Assembly: GCA_027080995.1 (NCBI GenBank)
Contig: JALWNT010000053.1
Span: 1-47,851 of the forward strand
Direction of reading: 5' to 3'
Length of the DNA stretch: 47,851 bases
DNA from: Campylobacteraceae bacterium
GTDB taxonomy: Bacteria; Campylobacterota; Campylobacteria; Campylobacterales; Sulfurovaceae
The translations under genes and the position numbers were made by a program. Below the pieces are notes generated by a model, which was not told the origin of the DNA, did no database searches, and was given only the letters and a program-made list of their open reading frames with translations. Shown here piece after piece: positions 16,627 through 26,289 of this stretch. The stretch's first letter is position 1. Each line of letters starts with the position of its first letter.

Positions 16627-17204
16627 TTTTCGACCGGGATTTCCGCGACGACAACACCGCGCAGATCACCCTTTTTGAAGCCGACCGCCTGATCGTGCGG
16701 ATATTTTTCGGCCAGGAGTTTGCGGACCTTCGGATCGATCCGATCGACCGGTCCGTGGCACTTCAGGCAACCCTTTTCTACGAAGAGAGGAACATAGACA
16801 CGGTTGACTCCGTCGGCTTGCACCACCACAGGCTTTTTCTTCAAGGTTCCCTCTTTCGACTCCGCTTCCATCTTTTTCAGCACCTTCAGATCGGTAGCGT
16901 CGGGGGCATTTTTTGGATTGCGGATCTTCAGCGCGGTACGGCGGACGCGAATGCCCTCAGGAAACTTCGCATTGATCTCCTTTGTGATGCGTTCGGCACT
17001 TTTGGAGCAGAAGTAAGCCGACTGCAGGCCGCTGGGATCATCTTTCATTCTTTTCATAACATTGCTTTTGAGCTCTTTGCCGAGCATCTTGATATAACGG
17101 ACCCCCTCCATGGCGATCGCTTTCTGATCGGCGGGAGCTTCCGCCGACGCTGTGATCGTTGCGGCGATCACCGCTAGACTGAGAGTAAGTGTCAGTTTTT
17201 TCAT
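16623..17204 (-). CDS. Periplasmic DUF3365 (Tll0287-like) haem-binding protein
   Basis: The 193-residue protein starts with a cleavable signal peptide (MKKLTLTLSLAVIAATITASA). The mature part matches the DUF3365/Tll0287-like pattern: CSKSAERITKEINAKFPEGIRVRRTALKIRNPKNAPD, then VYVPLFVEKGCLKCHG with a single c-type haem motif CLKCH at about 144-148. Such proteins occur as free periplasmic haem proteins or sensor domains. No sensor kinase or cyclase is fused here. A redox or gas-sensing role is possible but not shown. It is coupled to nth by a 4-bp overlap. Confidence 0.83.
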   Translation of the reverse strand: MKKLTLTLSLAVIAATITASAEAPADQKAIAMEGVRYIKMLGKELKSNVMKRMKDDPSGLQSAYFCSKSAERITKEINAKFPEGIRVRRTALKIRNPKNAPDATDLKVLKKMEAESKEGTLKKKPVVVQADGVNRVYVPLFVEKGCLKCHGPVDRIDPKVRKLLAEKYPHDQAVGFKKGDLRGVVVAEIPVEK

Positions 17205-17268
17205 CGTTCGTCCTTCATATTTTTTGAAGCGATTATAAACAAGAACCCTTAACCAATGATAAAAATTA

Positions 17269-18051
17269 TCATAATCGACGCTGAAGACGATACATCAAAA
17301 TCGACGCAGCCATCGCCACATTGAAACTCCTGACATCGGGTTCCATCTCGATCTGCAGCACGGTATCCGCTGCGTTTAGGATCTCTTCGGGCACCCCCTC
17401 CTCTTCGTTGCCCAGGATCAGCACCCACTTTTCCGGCACCGGGGAGAAATCCGCCAGCGGGATCGCCCGCTCCGTCACCTCGGCGGCCAGGATCCGGTAT
17501 CCCCGCGCTTTGAAGGCCCGGATCGTCTCCAGAGGATCCTCGTAGATATGAGTCGCCAGCCGGGTGATGTGGCCGGTGCTCACCCGAATCGCCCGGCGCC
17601 CGTAGGGGTGAGGCCCTCCGGCGGGCACCGCATAGCCATATACTCCCAGGGCTGCGGCGGAACGGGCGATGGCGCCCACATTTTCCATGTTGTTGAGGCG
17701 GCTTAGCATCAACACTTGATCGGGCAGCTGCTCCAACGCAACGCTGGGAGGACGGCGCAGATGAGCCATCACATTGTGGTGGATCCGGTGGCCTACAATC
17801 GTCTCTAGAAGCTTGCGCTCACCCAGATAGACCCGGGGAACCCCCGCCGCTTCGATCAGGGAACGCCGCGTCTGCAGATATTCGGGGGTGCACAGCAGAC
17901 TGAGAAACTCCAAGCCGCTATCAAGGAGCTGATCCACCACTCGGGGCGAGTCGGCCACGAAACCGCCGTCGGCGTCAAAGCGATTCCCTCGCAAGGTCCG
18001 ATAAGGGCGCAATTCCGGAAGCTCCAGAGAGTCAAGCTCCACAACCTTCAT
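17269..18051 (-). CDS. SpoU/TrmH-family RNA 2'-O-methyltransferase
   Basis: ATG 18051 with AAAGGA 5-6 nt upstream gives 260 residues. The open frame continues far upstream, but that part is the antisense of nadE and is not protein-like. The SPOUT (knotted) methyltransferase motifs are NNMENVGAIARSAAALGV (motif 1), LILGNEEEGVPEEIL (motif 2) and EPDVRSFNVAMAASILMYRL (motif 3). The family 2'-O-methylates rRNA or tRNA. The N-terminal half (1-100) is a substrate-binding type region. The substrate cannot be named from sequence. It is divergent from nadE. Confidence 0.9.
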   Translation of the reverse strand: MKVVELDSLELPELRPYRTLRGNRFDADGGFVADSPRVVDQLLDSGLEFLSLLCTPEYLQTRRSLIEAAGVPRVYLGERKLLETIVGHRIHHNVMAHLRRPPSVALEQLPDQVLMLSRLNNMENVGAIARSAAALGVYGYAVPAGGPHPYGRRAIRVSTGHITRLATHIYEDPLETIRAFKARGYRILAAEVTERAIPLADFSPVPEKWVLILGNEEEGVPEEILNAADTVLQIEMEPDVRSFNVAMAASILMYRLQRRL

Positions 18052-18177
18052 GCCGTTCCTTTGGTTTATCTTTGAGCTTGTCATACTACCAAAAGTTGCC
18101 CGGGCCGCCCCTGTGATAAAATAAACATAAAACCCGCAGTATGCGGAAGGTATCTCTCCAGTGAAAAAAGGATCTTT

Positions 18178-20082
18178 ATGTTCGGATTTTACCGTGTGGC
18201 CGCCGCCGTTCCCCGTCTCTACCTGACCGATCCGGCCCGCAACGCCGAGGAGGTTTCGGCTCTGTGGCGAGAGGCCGAGGCGGATCATGCCGCCGTCGTG
18301 CTCTTTCCCGAGTTGACGCTGACCGGGTATACGGCCGGGGATCTCTTTTTTCAAGAGCGGCTCTACCGGGCCCAAAACGAGGCGCTTGAGCGCCTCTTGC
18401 ACGAGACCCGTTCCCTGGAGAGTACGGCGATACTGGGCCTCATGCTCCGTCATAGCGATCGCCTCTACAACGTCGCGGCGGTGATCCGCCGGGGTGAGCT
18501 TTTGGGGATCGTCCCAAAAAGCTATCTGCCCAACAAGCGGGAGTTTTACGAAAAGCGTCACTTCCAATCCGGCCGGGAGATTCGCGGAGAGGAGATCGCG
18601 TTCCTCGGAAAACCCGTCCCCTTCGGTACCGATCTGCTCTTTGAGGATAGACAGGAGCTCTGCATGGGAGTCGAACTCTGCGAGGATCTCTGGGCTCTCA
18701 CGCCTCCCAGCAACGCCATGGCCGAAAGCGGCGCCACCCTCATCTGCAACCTCAGCGCCAGCAACGAACTGGTCGGCAAAGCCGACTATCGGGCCGAACT
18801 GGTCCGCACCCAAAGCGCCCGGCTGGTCTGCGCCTATGCCTACGCCTCCAGCGGCGTGGGAGAGAGCAGCACCGATACCGTCTACGGCGGGGACGCCATG
18901 ATCGCCGAATACGGCACGCTCCTGAGCCGGGCGGAACGCTTCCGGCGCGAATCGACCCTGATCTTTGCCGAGATCGATTTGCAAAAACTCCGGGGCCTGC
19001 GGCTGGCCGAAACCGCCTATGCCGATGCCCCGCGTCACCCTTTCCGACGAATCGCCCTGGGGGAACTGCCCCGGCCTTCGGAGCTGCGGCGCTCTGTCGA
19101 TCCTCATCCCTTCGTCCCCGCTGATCCCGCTCGACGAGTAGAGCGCTGCCGGGAAATCACCCTGATTCAGGCTCACGGTCTGATCCGACGGATGGAGCAA
19201 GCCCGTTCCCAACGGGCGATATTGGGGATCTCGGGAGGTCTCGATTCGACCCTGGCGTTGCTCTCGACGTGGGAAGCCCACAGGATTCTAGAGCGTGATC
19301 CCTCCCGAATTTTGTCCGTGACCATGCCCGGTTTCGGTACCAGCGAACGAACCCGTCGCAATGCCGTGGCCCTCTGCCGAATCCTGGGGGTGGAGTTGCG
19401 CCAGATTCCCATCCGGGATTTGGCCGCCTTGGAGATGGACGCCGTGGGCCATGACCCCTCCGTGCATGACGTCACTTACGAAAACATTCAGGCGAGAGCC
19501 CGCACCGAGATTTTGATGAACCTGGCCAACGAAGAAAAAGGTTTGGTCATCGGCACGGGGGATCTGAGCGAAATCGCCCTGGGCTGGAGCACCTACAACG
19601 GGGATCATATGAGCATGTACGCGCTCAACGCCGGGATTCCCAAAACACTGGTGCGCTATCTGGTGGAGTATTACGCCCGAAGCCATCCAGAGCTGAGCGA
19701 AGTGCTCCACGACATCCTCGCCACTCCCGTCAGCCCCGAGCTGCTTCCGACCAAAGAGGGAGAAATCGCCCAAAAGACCGAAGAGATCGTCGGTCCCTAC
19801 GAGCTGCACGACTTTTTCCTCTACCATTTCGTCAAATACGGCGCCCAACCGAGCAAAATCCTCTATCTGGCTTCACACGCCTTCGAGAATCGCTACGATG
19901 AAGCGACGATCCGCCGATGGCTGGGCGTTTTCCTGCGCCGCTTTTTCACCCAGCAATTCAAACGCTCCTGCATGCCCGACGGCCCCAAGGTGGGCACGAT
20001 CAGCCTCAGCCCTCGCGCCGACTGGCGGATGCCCAGCGACGCGGAGTTTGCCGCATGGATCGAAGCGATAGAGACTCAATGA
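18178..20082 (+). CDS. nadE: Glutamine-dependent NAD+ synthetase
   Basis: The 634-residue two-domain enzyme amidates nicotinic acid adenine dinucleotide to NAD+ using glutamine. The N-terminal nitrilase-type glutaminase domain (1 to about 270) has the triad Glu in LFPELTLTGY, Lys in VPKSYLPNKREFY and Cys in GVELCEDLWAL. The C-terminal synthetase domain has the ATP pyrophosphatase loop GISGGLDSTLAL (about 350-361), GTGDLSEIALGWSTYNGD, and NAGIPKTLVRYL. ATG 18178 follows AAAGGAT. The length fits the large glutamine-dependent class. A possible -10 (GATAAAAT, near 18114) lies upstream. Confidence 0.95.
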   Translation: MFGFYRVAAAVPRLYLTDPARNAEEVSALWREAEADHAAVVLFPELTLTGYTAGDLFFQERLYRAQNEALERLLHETRSLESTAILGLMLRHSDRLYNVAAVIRRGELLGIVPKSYLPNKREFYEKRHFQSGREIRGEEIAFLGKPVPFGTDLLFEDRQELCMGVELCEDLWALTPPSNAMAESGATLICNLSASNELVGKADYRAELVRTQSARLVCAYAYASSGVGESSTDTVYGGDAMIAEYGTLLSRAERFRRESTLIFAEIDLQKLRGLRLAETAYADAPRHPFRRIALGELPRPSELRRSVDPHPFVPADPARRVERCREITLIQAHGLIRRMEQARSQRAILGISGGLDSTLALLSTWEAHRILERDPSRILSVTMPGFGTSERTRRNAVALCRILGVELRQIPIRDLAALEMDAVGHDPSVHDVTYENIQARARTEILMNLANEEKGLVIGTGDLSEIALGWSTYNGDHMSMYALNAGIPKTLVRYLVEYYARSHPELSEVLHDILATPVSPELLPTKEGEIAQKTEEIVGPYELHDFFLYHFVKYGAQPSKILYLASHAFENRYDEATIRRWLGVFLRRFFTQQFKRSCMPDGPKVGTISLSPRADWRMPSDAEFAAWIEAIETQ

Positions 20083-20097
20083 AAGAGTTTCGTGTTA

Positions 20098-20137
20098 TGG
20101 ATTTTTCCTCGGTCATACCAAGAAAAATCCAAAACCC
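20098..20137. repeat. 10-bp inverted repeat joined to a two-unit heptamer fragment
   Basis: TGGATTTTTC (20098-20107) and GAAAAATCCA (20122-20131) are perfect inverted arms with a 14-nt loop. The right arm overlaps AAAATCC-AAAACCC (20124-20137), two 7-bp units like those of other arrays. It lies between nadE and the permease. There is no T-run, so a terminator is not indicated. Confidence 0.6.
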
Positions 20138-20187
20138 AATCATCTCAGTAAAATTTGCTACGCAAAACATTGAAAAAGGAACGCTGC

Positions 20188-21558
20188 ATGCAAGAGAATA
20201 AAACCGACAAGAACCCCAAAGCGTTCGGCCTCTGGAGTGCCGTCTTTCTCGGGATCGGCTCCATGGTCGGCGCGGGAATCTTCATCGTCATCGGCCAGGC
20301 GGGAGCCATTGCCGGAAACATCGTCTGGCTCTCCTTCGTCGTCGGAGGAATCGTCGCGCTGCTAAGCGGTTACTCCCTGGCGAAACTCGCCCTGCGCTAC
20401 CCTTCACGCGGCGGTATCATCGAATATTTGGTTCAGTGTTATTCAGAGGGGGTCTTTTCGGGATCGGCGGGGGTGCTCTTTTATCTGGCCGGACTGATCG
20501 CGATCGCCGCCGTGGCCAAATCTTTCGGGGAGTATCTCGCCGTTCTGGTAGGCCACCACACCTCCTATTGGGTCAATCTCTTCGCCCTTGGAATTTTGGG
20601 CTTTTTTACCCTGATCAATCTTCTCGGGGCCAGCCTGGTGGCCAAATCCGAAAATGCCATCGTTTTGATCAAATTGACGGTTTTGGTACTTTTCACCGGA
20701 GCGGCACTGCTCTACATTCATCCTCAACTGTTGGCCGCATCCAAAATGCCTCCGATCATCGATATGCTCTATGCCGTGGGATTGACCTTTTTCGCCTATC
20801 AGGGCTTTAGCGTTATCACCAACACCGTCGAAGATATGCAAAATCCGGCACGTAATATGCTGCGCTCGATGCTGTTGGCCATCGGGCTTGTCGCCCTACT
20901 CTACATCGCTACAAGCATCGCGGTCCTGGGCAATCTTCCCCTTCCCGAGATCATCAAAGCCAAGGATTACGCTTTGGCCGAAGCGGCTCGTCCAGCTTTC
21001 GGAGAGTGGGGCTTTCGTATCATGGCGGTAACCGCTCTCATCGCCACCGCCTCCGCCATCAACGCTTCACTCTACGCTACCACACAGATCAGTTATACCC
21101 TTGCCAAAGAGGGAAATCTTCCCAAAGTGTACGAGTACAACGTTTTTCGCTCCAACGAGGGGTTGATCGTCAGTGCGCTATTGATCGTCCCGATGATCCT
21201 TTTTATGAATCTCAGTCAAATCACCACCGTCGCCGCGCTGGTCGTTCTTATCGTTCAGGGACTTACGCATCTGGGGCATCTGCTCAAGATCCGAGAGACC
21301 GGAGCCAACACTTGGCTGGTTGCTTTGGCTGCTTTTAGTATGTTCGCCGTCACGGTCCTGACTCTGATCTACACCCGTCATCAAATGCCCGATATTCCCT
21401 ATTACATCCTCGGCTCCTTCGCGTTCGCTTTCTTTATCGAGATCGCTTTACGGGCTTTTTCGGGTCGGTCCATCCAAAAGCAGTTTGATGAAGAGGAGTC
21501 GAAGCTTCTGCATACCGTTTCACTGATCGAAAAGATGTTGAAGGGGAAAAAGCATTGA
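20188..21558 (+). CDS. APC-superfamily amino-acid permease
   Basis: The 456-residue protein has about twelve membrane helices and begins with the APC motif LWSAVFLGIGSMVGAGIFIVIG (about 15-36). The conserved AYQGFSVITNTVEDMQNPARNM loop is near 208-230. It would be an inner-membrane amino-acid or amine transporter. ATG 20188 has AAAAGGA at good spacing. Its C-terminus is a short charged cytoplasmic tail (KQFDEEESKLLHTVSLIEKM). The substrate cannot be named. It is separated from nadE by a 105-bp gap that holds an inverted repeat. Confidence 0.87.
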   Translation: MQENKTDKNPKAFGLWSAVFLGIGSMVGAGIFIVIGQAGAIAGNIVWLSFVVGGIVALLSGYSLAKLALRYPSRGGIIEYLVQCYSEGVFSGSAGVLFYLAGLIAIAAVAKSFGEYLAVLVGHHTSYWVNLFALGILGFFTLINLLGASLVAKSENAIVLIKLTVLVLFTGAALLYIHPQLLAASKMPPIIDMLYAVGLTFFAYQGFSVITNTVEDMQNPARNMLRSMLLAIGLVALLYIATSIAVLGNLPLPEIIKAKDYALAEAARPAFGEWGFRIMAVTALIATASAINASLYATTQISYTLAKEGNLPKVYEYNVFRSNEGLIVSALLIVPMILFMNLSQITTVAALVVLIVQGLTHLGHLLKIRETGANTWLVALAAFSMFAVTVLTLIYTRHQMPDIPYYILGSFAFAFFIEIALRAFSGRSIQKQFDEEESKLLHTVSLIEKMLKGKKH

Positions 21559-21585
21559 CACTTGGATAAAACACGCTTTGCATTC

Positions 21586-21617
21586 ACCCAAATTTTGGGT
21601 TTAGGATTTCAGGTTCT
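21586..21617. repeat. Degenerate heptamer array with adjoining 7-bp palindrome, permease-minE gap
   Basis: ACCCAAA-T-TTTGGGT (21586-21600) is a palindrome with a 1-nt centre. It runs into GGGTTTA, GGATTTC, AGGTTCT (21597-21617), three diverged 7-bp units. The nearby TTTGCATT also resembles the end of the dispersed repeat seen at 42.65 and 47.47 kb. Confidence 0.5.
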
Positions 21618-21674
21618 GAAAAAAGGAGCTACGGGAGTCGAATTGGCAAATGACAAAGCTGTTAGAAAGCCGTC

Positions 21675-21692
21675 TTCAGCACTCCCGCTGAA
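21675..21692. terminator. Stem-loop downstream of minE
   Basis: TTCAGC (21675-21680) and GCTGAA (21687-21692) form a 6-bp stem with a 6-nt loop 17 bp after the minE stop. An outer CGTCT/AGACG pairing can extend it. No T-run follows, so terminator function is uncertain. Confidence 0.3.
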
Positions 21693-21708
21693 AAGGGAGA
21701 CGAGAGAT

Positions 21709-21948
21709 TCACTTCTGTTCTTCGAGCTCCACTTCAATGGCGATCGCGTCGGTCTCTTGGTGGGAGACTTTGCGGATTTCGATGTTGGAGACCTCTTTGT
21801 ACTTTTTGATCACCTCGATGATGTCCCGCTTGAGATCCTCCATAAAGGGAAGATCGTGACCGGTCCGATCGGACATGATGGCGATCTTGAGCCTATCTTT
21901 GGCTACCGAAGCGCTTTTCTTTTTCTTTTTATTCAACCAGGGAAACAT
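21709..21948 (-). CDS. minE: Cell division topological specificity factor MinE
   Basis: The 79-residue MinE stimulates MinD ATPase activity and drives the Min system that places the division septum. It has the N-terminal amphipathic MFPWLNKKKKKSA and the MinD-binding/topology region (VAKDRLKIAIMSDRTGHDLPFMEDLKRDI begins at about 15). A C-terminal beta-rich half follows (VSNIEIRKVSHQETDAIAIEVEL). Its ATG overlaps the minD stop by one base. It is the last gene of minC-minD-minE. Confidence 0.95.
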   Translation of the reverse strand: MFPWLNKKKKKSASVAKDRLKIAIMSDRTGHDLPFMEDLKRDIIEVIKKYKEVSNIEIRKVSHQETDAIAIEVELEEQK

Positions 21949-22760
21949 CAGCGGAACAATCCTTTCAGCTTGCCGACCAGGCTCTCTTTTTTGACCTGGG
22001 GTTCGACCAGCGGAATACGCTCGCCGCAGAGACGTTTGGCGATACGACGATAGGCGGCACCGGCTTCGGATTCATCATCAAGAACCACCGGATGCCCCTG
22101 GTTGGAGGCGTCGATCACCCCTTTGTCTTCGGGGACGATCCCCAGCAGATCGACACTGAGGATCTCCAGGATATCGTCGGTGGCCAGCATTTCACCGCGC
22201 TCCACCATCCCCGGATCGACGCGGTTGATGATCAAATGCTTTTTGACCTCTCCGCCCTCTTTGCCCTTACGGGATTTGGAGTCGAGGATACCGATGGCAC
22301 GGTCTGAGTCTCTGATGGAGCTTACCTCGGGGTTGACGACGATGATCGCTTCGTCGGCAAATTCGATCGTGTGCTCGAAACCGCTCTCGATACCTGCAGG
22401 AGCGTCAAGGATCACATACTCGAAACGTTTGCGAAGATCTTTCAGTAGCTTTTCGATCTTTTCAGACTCGAGGACGCTTTTGTCTTTGGTCTGGGACGCG
22501 GGGAGGAAGTAGAGATTGCTGTTGGCCTTGGAGCGGATGAGCGCCTGGTCGAGTCGGGCCTCTTCGTCCATCACCTGGACCATGTCGTAAACGACCCGGT
22601 TTTCCAGCCCGAGGATCATGTCCAAATTGCGCTGGCCAATGTCGAAATCGACCACGACACACTGCCGCCCGTTGCGGGCGATTCCCAGGCCGACGTTGGC
22701 GGTGGTGGTCGTTTTTCCGACCCCGCCCTTCCCGCTGATGACTGCGATGACTTTGCTCAA
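21948..22760 (-). CDS. minD: Septum site-determining ATPase MinD
   Basis: This membrane-associated ParA-type ATPase has 270 residues. It has the deviant Walker A SGKGGVGKTTTTANVG (9-24), the switch region VVDFDIGQRNLDMILGLENR, and Walker B-type YVILDAPAGIESGF. The C-terminal amphipathic membrane-targeting helix ends VGKLKGLFR. It overlaps minC by 4 bp and minE by 1 bp. It would recruit MinC and be released by MinE. Confidence 0.97.
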   Translation of the reverse strand: MSKVIAVISGKGGVGKTTTTANVGLGIARNGRQCVVVDFDIGQRNLDMILGLENRVVYDMVQVMDEEARLDQALIRSKANSNLYFLPASQTKDKSVLESEKIEKLLKDLRKRFEYVILDAPAGIESGFEHTIEFADEAIIVVNPEVSSIRDSDRAIGILDSKSRKGKEGGEVKKHLIINRVDPGMVERGEMLATDDILEILSVDLLGIVPEDKGVIDASNQGHPVVLDDESEAGAAYRRIAKRLCGERIPLVEPQVKKESLVGKLKGLFR

Positions 22761-23530
22761 TGAAACTCCTTTTTGTTAATGGGTTGAATGACGACTTGAT
22801 CGTCGACAAAAGTGATTTTGTTGAGAGGATGGATCAATGCATCGTTTTCGATCGTTCGTCCGTGAAAGAGCAGCGTCCCCCGACGGATCGGGGGTACGAT
22901 GACACACTCTCCTGTCGAGCTGATGTTGCCTTCGACCGGTCCGAGGGCGATGACGCTGCCGAGTGCCGCCACCTGTGCACCGCTGTTGATTCGCTCGGTC
23001 AGCAGGAGGCTCCCGTCGTAGCGGACGCTTTGGCCGCTGCGCAGTGCCTGCTTGACGATCTTCAGTGGCGGCGCTTTCGGAAACTCTTCATCGCTCGCAG
23101 ACAACGCTTCTTCCGAAGTTTCTGTTTCCTTCTTTTGGGCCTCTTTTTCAGGACTCTTTCCACGTTTTTTCCGCAGCCAATCCCGCACTTCGGCCAACTC
23201 TTTGGGCAAAGAAGGCGTCTCTTCCTTAGCGACGGTATCGCTGCTATGCTCTGCCGATGTCGATCTCTCTTCGAGCGCTTTCTCTTCCTCTTCGGAGCGA
23301 AGCATCCGAAAACGCTGCACACCACGTTTCGCCTGGGGAAGCGTCATATTCAATACATAATGCAGACTGTTGCTTTCGAGGAAATCGTAGATCTCCTCCG
23401 TCATCTCTCCGTGGATCGAGAGCAGATGCTGCCCCAGCAGTGCCCGGTTCGCCTCGAGAAATTTCAAAAAGGTCTCGGGATCCTCGATCCCGATTTCAAA
23501 GACCTTTACATTATATTGGCTGCATTTCAA
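22757..23530 (-). CDS. minC: Septum site-determining protein MinC (TTG start proposed)
   Basis: MinC inhibits FtsZ polymerisation. The C-terminal beta-helix domain (about 160-257) has GQSVRYDGSLLLTERINSGAQ, GSVIALGPVEG and GTLLFHGRTIENDALIHPL. The N-terminal domain is short (VKVFEIGIEDPETFLKFLEA), and an acidic/basic low-complexity linker joins them. The open frame reaches 23653, but there is no ATG before the conserved region. TTG at 23530, with GGAG 7 nt upstream, gives MKCSQYNVKVFEI and 257 residues. This fits the family better than the GTG at 23653, which would run into the gyrA upstream region. Confidence 0.88.
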   Translation of the reverse strand: MKCSQYNVKVFEIGIEDPETFLKFLEANRALLGQHLLSIHGEMTEEIYDFLESNSLHYVLNMTLPQAKRGVQRFRMLRSEEEEKALEERSTSAEHSSDTVAKEETPSLPKELAEVRDWLRKKRGKSPEKEAQKKETETSEEALSASDEEFPKAPPLKIVKQALRSGQSVRYDGSLLLTERINSGAQVAALGSVIALGPVEGNISSTGECVIVPPIRRGTLLFHGRTIENDALIHPLNKITFVDDQVVIQPINKKEFH

Positions 23531-23671
23531 GGCATTTCTCCCGGATATGGACCGTTCTTCGGAACGTCCTCGTTTTTTCTGGTCGAATTCTACCAAAAAA
23601 TTCTCCGCTTTCAGTCCAGAGAAGCTCTGCGAAAATTTTGGTATAAAATTCACAATCTCAAGTTGCCGAAT

Positions 23672-23704
23672 CTTTGGTTTCGCAATCTTCCACCGAAACC
23701 AAAG
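23672..23704. promoter_or_regulatory. 11-bp inverted repeat upstream of the gyrA promoter
   Basis: CTTTGGTTTCG (23672-23682) and CGAAACCAAAG (23694-23704) are perfect inverted arms with an 11-nt spacer. The right arm covers the expected -35 zone of the TATAAT at 23716. It could be an operator or a transcript hairpin. It lies in the divergent minC-gyrA gap. Confidence 0.5.
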
Positions 23705-23715
23705 CCCCCATTGGA

Positions 23716-23721
23716 TATAAT
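23716..23721 (+). promoter_or_regulatory. -10 element (TATAAT) upstream of gyrA
   Basis: GGATATAATCT contains a perfect TATAAT 54 bp before the gyrA ATG, with the same GGATATAAT context as the glmU promoter. Confidence 0.5.
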
Positions 23722-23775
23722 CTACTCATTTCAATCTGCCCGTACTTCGGGCATTGTAACGAGTCAAGGAGAGTT

Positions 23776-26289
23776 ATGAACGATCTGTTTGAAAACAGTG
23801 AAGAGATAGAACAGGTTCGGATCGAGCAGAGTATCCAGGGAAGTTATCTGGACTATTCGATGAGTGTCATCATCGGCCGGGCCCTGCCCGACGCCCGTGA
23901 CGGGCTCAAGCCGGTCCATCGCCGGATCCTCTACGCGATGAACGAACTGGGGCTGACCCACCGTGCCGCCTACAAAAAATCGGCCCGTATCGTCGGGGAT
24001 GTCATCGGTAAGTATCACCCCCACGGCGATACCGCCGTCTACGACGCGCTGGTGCGGATGGCGCAGGACTTCAGTATGCGGATCCCCCTCGTCGACGGCC
24101 AGGGGAACTTCGGCTCCATCGACGGCGACAACGCCGCGGCGATGCGGTACACCGAAGCGCGCATGACCAAGCTGGCCGAAGAGCTCCTGCGCGACATCGA
24201 CAAGGATACCGTCGACTTCGTCCCCAACTACGACGACAGCCTCAAAGAGCCCGACGTCCTCCCCAGCCGTGTGCCCAACCTCCTGCTCAACGGCTCCGCG
24301 GGAATCGCCGTCGGGATGGCGACCAACATCCCGCCGCACCATCTGGGAGAGCTCATCGACGCCCATCTGCTGCGCCTCGACAACCCCGATGCCGGCGTGG
24401 AGCAACTGATTCAGATCCTCAAAGGGCCCGACTTCCCCACCGGAGGCGTGATCTTCGGCAAAAAGGGGATCCTCGACGCCTACAGTACCGGCAGGGGACG
24501 GATCAAAGTCCGTGCCAAGACGCACATCGAGCAGCACAAGAGCCGCGAAGCGATCGTCATCGACGAACTCCCCTTCCAGGTCAACAAAGCCAAGCTGATC
24601 GAGACCATCGCCCAGTTGGTCCGCGACAAGCAGATCGACGGCATAAGCGAGATCCGGGACGAATCGGACCGCGAGGGGATCCGTGTCGTCATCGAGCTCA
24701 AGCGCGACGCGATGAGTGAGATCGTCCTCAACAATCTCTTCAAATCGACGCAGATGCAGACCACTTTCGGGATCATTATGCTGGCCATCGTCAACAAAGA
24801 GCCCAAGGTCTTCACCCTGCCCGAGCTGCTGGATCTCTTTATCAACCACCGCAAGACGGTCATCATCCGGCGCACCATCTTCGACCTGGAAAAGGCCCGC
24901 GCCCGCGCTCATATTCTCGAAGGTCTCAAGATCGCCGTCGACAACATTGACGAAGTGATCCGCATCATCCGCTCCAGCGCCGACGACAGCGAAGCCCGCA
25001 GCCGACTGATGGAGCGTTTCAGCCTCAGTGAAATCCAAGCGCGCGCGATCCTGGAGATGCGGCTGCGCCGCCTGACTGGCCTGGAGATCGAAAAGATCGA
25101 AAACGAACTGGCCGAGCTGCGCAAAACCATCGACTATCTGGAGAGTATCCTCAAGAGCGAAGAGATGATCGAAGGGATCATCCGCGACGAACTACTGGAG
25201 ATCAAGGAGATGTTCGCCGACGAGCGCCGCACCGAGATCGTCGATGACTACGACGACATCGACATCGAAGATCTGATCCCCAACGAGCCGATGGTCGTCA
25301 CCATTACCCACCGGGGTTACATCAAGCGGGTCCCCGTCAAACAGTACGAAAAGCAGCGCCGCGGCGGCAAGGGCAAAACCGCCGTCACAACCTACGAAGA
25401 CGACTTCATCGAGCGTTTCTTCATTTCGCACACCCACGATACGCTGATGTTCGTCACCGACCGCGGGCAGCTCTACTGGCTCAAAGTCTACCGCATCCCC
25501 GAGGGCTCCCGTGCCGCCAAGGGCAAGGCGGTGGTCAACCTGATCAACCTGGAGAAAGACGAGAAGATCAAAGCGATCATCCCGACCCAGGATTTCAACG
25601 ACGACAAGAGCCTCGTCTTCTTCACCCGCAACGGCATCGTCAAGCGGACCAACCTGAGCGAATACTCCAACATCCGCAACGTGGGCATCCGGGCCATCAA
25701 TCTGGACGAAGAGGACGAGCTCATCGACGCCAAAATCATCCGCCCCGACACCAAGTGGCTCTTTGTCGTCACCAAAAAGGGAATGTGCATTCGCTTCCCC
25801 GTCAGTGATGTGCGCGAGATCGGCCGGGTCGCCCGCGGGGTCACGGCGATCAAGTTCAAGATCGAGGGCGACTACGTCTGCGGAGCGACCACCATCGAGC
25901 ACGAAGAGGACGAGATCCTCATCGTCAGCGAAAAGGGACTGGGCAAGCGCACCCCCGCCAGCGAATATCGCGAGCAGAGCCGCGCCGGCAAGGGAGTGAT
26001 CGCGATGAAGCTCACCCCCCGTACCGGCGACGTCGTCGGTGTCGTCTTCGTCGAAGAGGACAAAGACCTGATGTGCCTGACCAGTGCGGGCAAAATGATT
26101 CGCGTCGATATGCAGAGCATCCGCCGCGCGGGCCGGGCCACCTCCGGCGTCAAAATCGTCAACGTCGAGGGCAAGGACCGGGTCGTCAGCATCGCCAAAT
26201 GCCCGAAAGAGGAGTCCGAAGAGGAACTTCTCGAGAGCCAAACCGAAGAGAATGAAGCAAACAATAACGAAAAAGGAACCCTGATATGA
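23776..26289 (+). CDS. gyrA: DNA gyrase subunit A
   Basis: GyrA is the breakage-rejoining subunit of DNA gyrase. ATG 23776 follows AAGGAGAGTT and gives 837 residues. The longer frame from 23674 is the leader. Seen are [21 protein letters not shown] near the N-terminus, the active-site Tyr in [10 protein letters not shown], and the six-bladed C-terminal domain with the GyrA box region QRRGGKGKT, which defines a true gyrase. The quinolone-resistance region reads [19 protein letters not shown], with Thr and Asp at the two usual resistance positions, the normal susceptible form. The stop overlaps asd by 4 bp. Confidence 0.97.
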   Translation: MNDLFENSEEIEQVRIEQSIQGSYLDYSMSVIIGRALPDARDGLKPVHRRILYAMNELGLTHRAAYKKSARIVGDVIGKYHPHGDTAVYDALVRMAQDFSMRIPLVDGQGNFGSIDGDNAAAMRYTEARMTKLAEELLRDIDKDTVDFVPNYDDSLKEPDVLPSRVPNLLLNGSAGIAVGMATNIPPHHLGELIDAHLLRLDNPDAGVEQLIQILKGPDFPTGGVIFGKKGILDAYSTGRGRIKVRAKTHIEQHKSREAIVIDELPFQVNKAKLIETIAQLVRDKQIDGISEIRDESDREGIRVVIELKRDAMSEIVLNNLFKSTQMQTTFGIIMLAIVNKEPKVFTLPELLDLFINHRKTVIIRRTIFDLEKARARAHILEGLKIAVDNIDEVIRIIRSSADDSEARSRLMERFSLSEIQARAILEMRLRRLTGLEIEKIENELAELRKTIDYLESILKSEEMIEGIIRDELLEIKEMFADERRTEIVDDYDDIDIEDLIPNEPMVVTITHRGYIKRVPVKQYEKQRRGGKGKTAVTTYEDDFIERFFISHTHDTLMFVTDRGQLYWLKVYRIPEGSRAAKGKAVVNLINLEKDEKIKAIIPTQDFNDDKSLVFFTRNGIVKRTNLSEYSNIRNVGIRAINLDEEDELIDAKIIRPDTKWLFVVTKKGMCIRFPVSDVREIGRVARGVTAIKFKIEGDYVCGATTIEHEEDEILIVSEKGLGKRTPASEYREQSRAGKGVIAMKLTPRTGDVVGVVFVEEDKDLMCLTSAGKMIRVDMQSIRRAGRATSGVKIVNVEGKDRVVSIAKCPKEESEEELLESQTEENEANNNEKGTLI

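Noticed and set aside
17269-19281. 670-residue open frame joined to the SpoU gene
   Set aside because: The first 410 residues are the antisense of nadE. The real protein starts at ATG 18051 with a good ribosome site.
22757-23653. MinC starting at GTG 23653
   Set aside because: The extra N-terminus has no family similarity and reaches into the gyrA upstream region. TTG 23530 has a correctly spaced GGAG.
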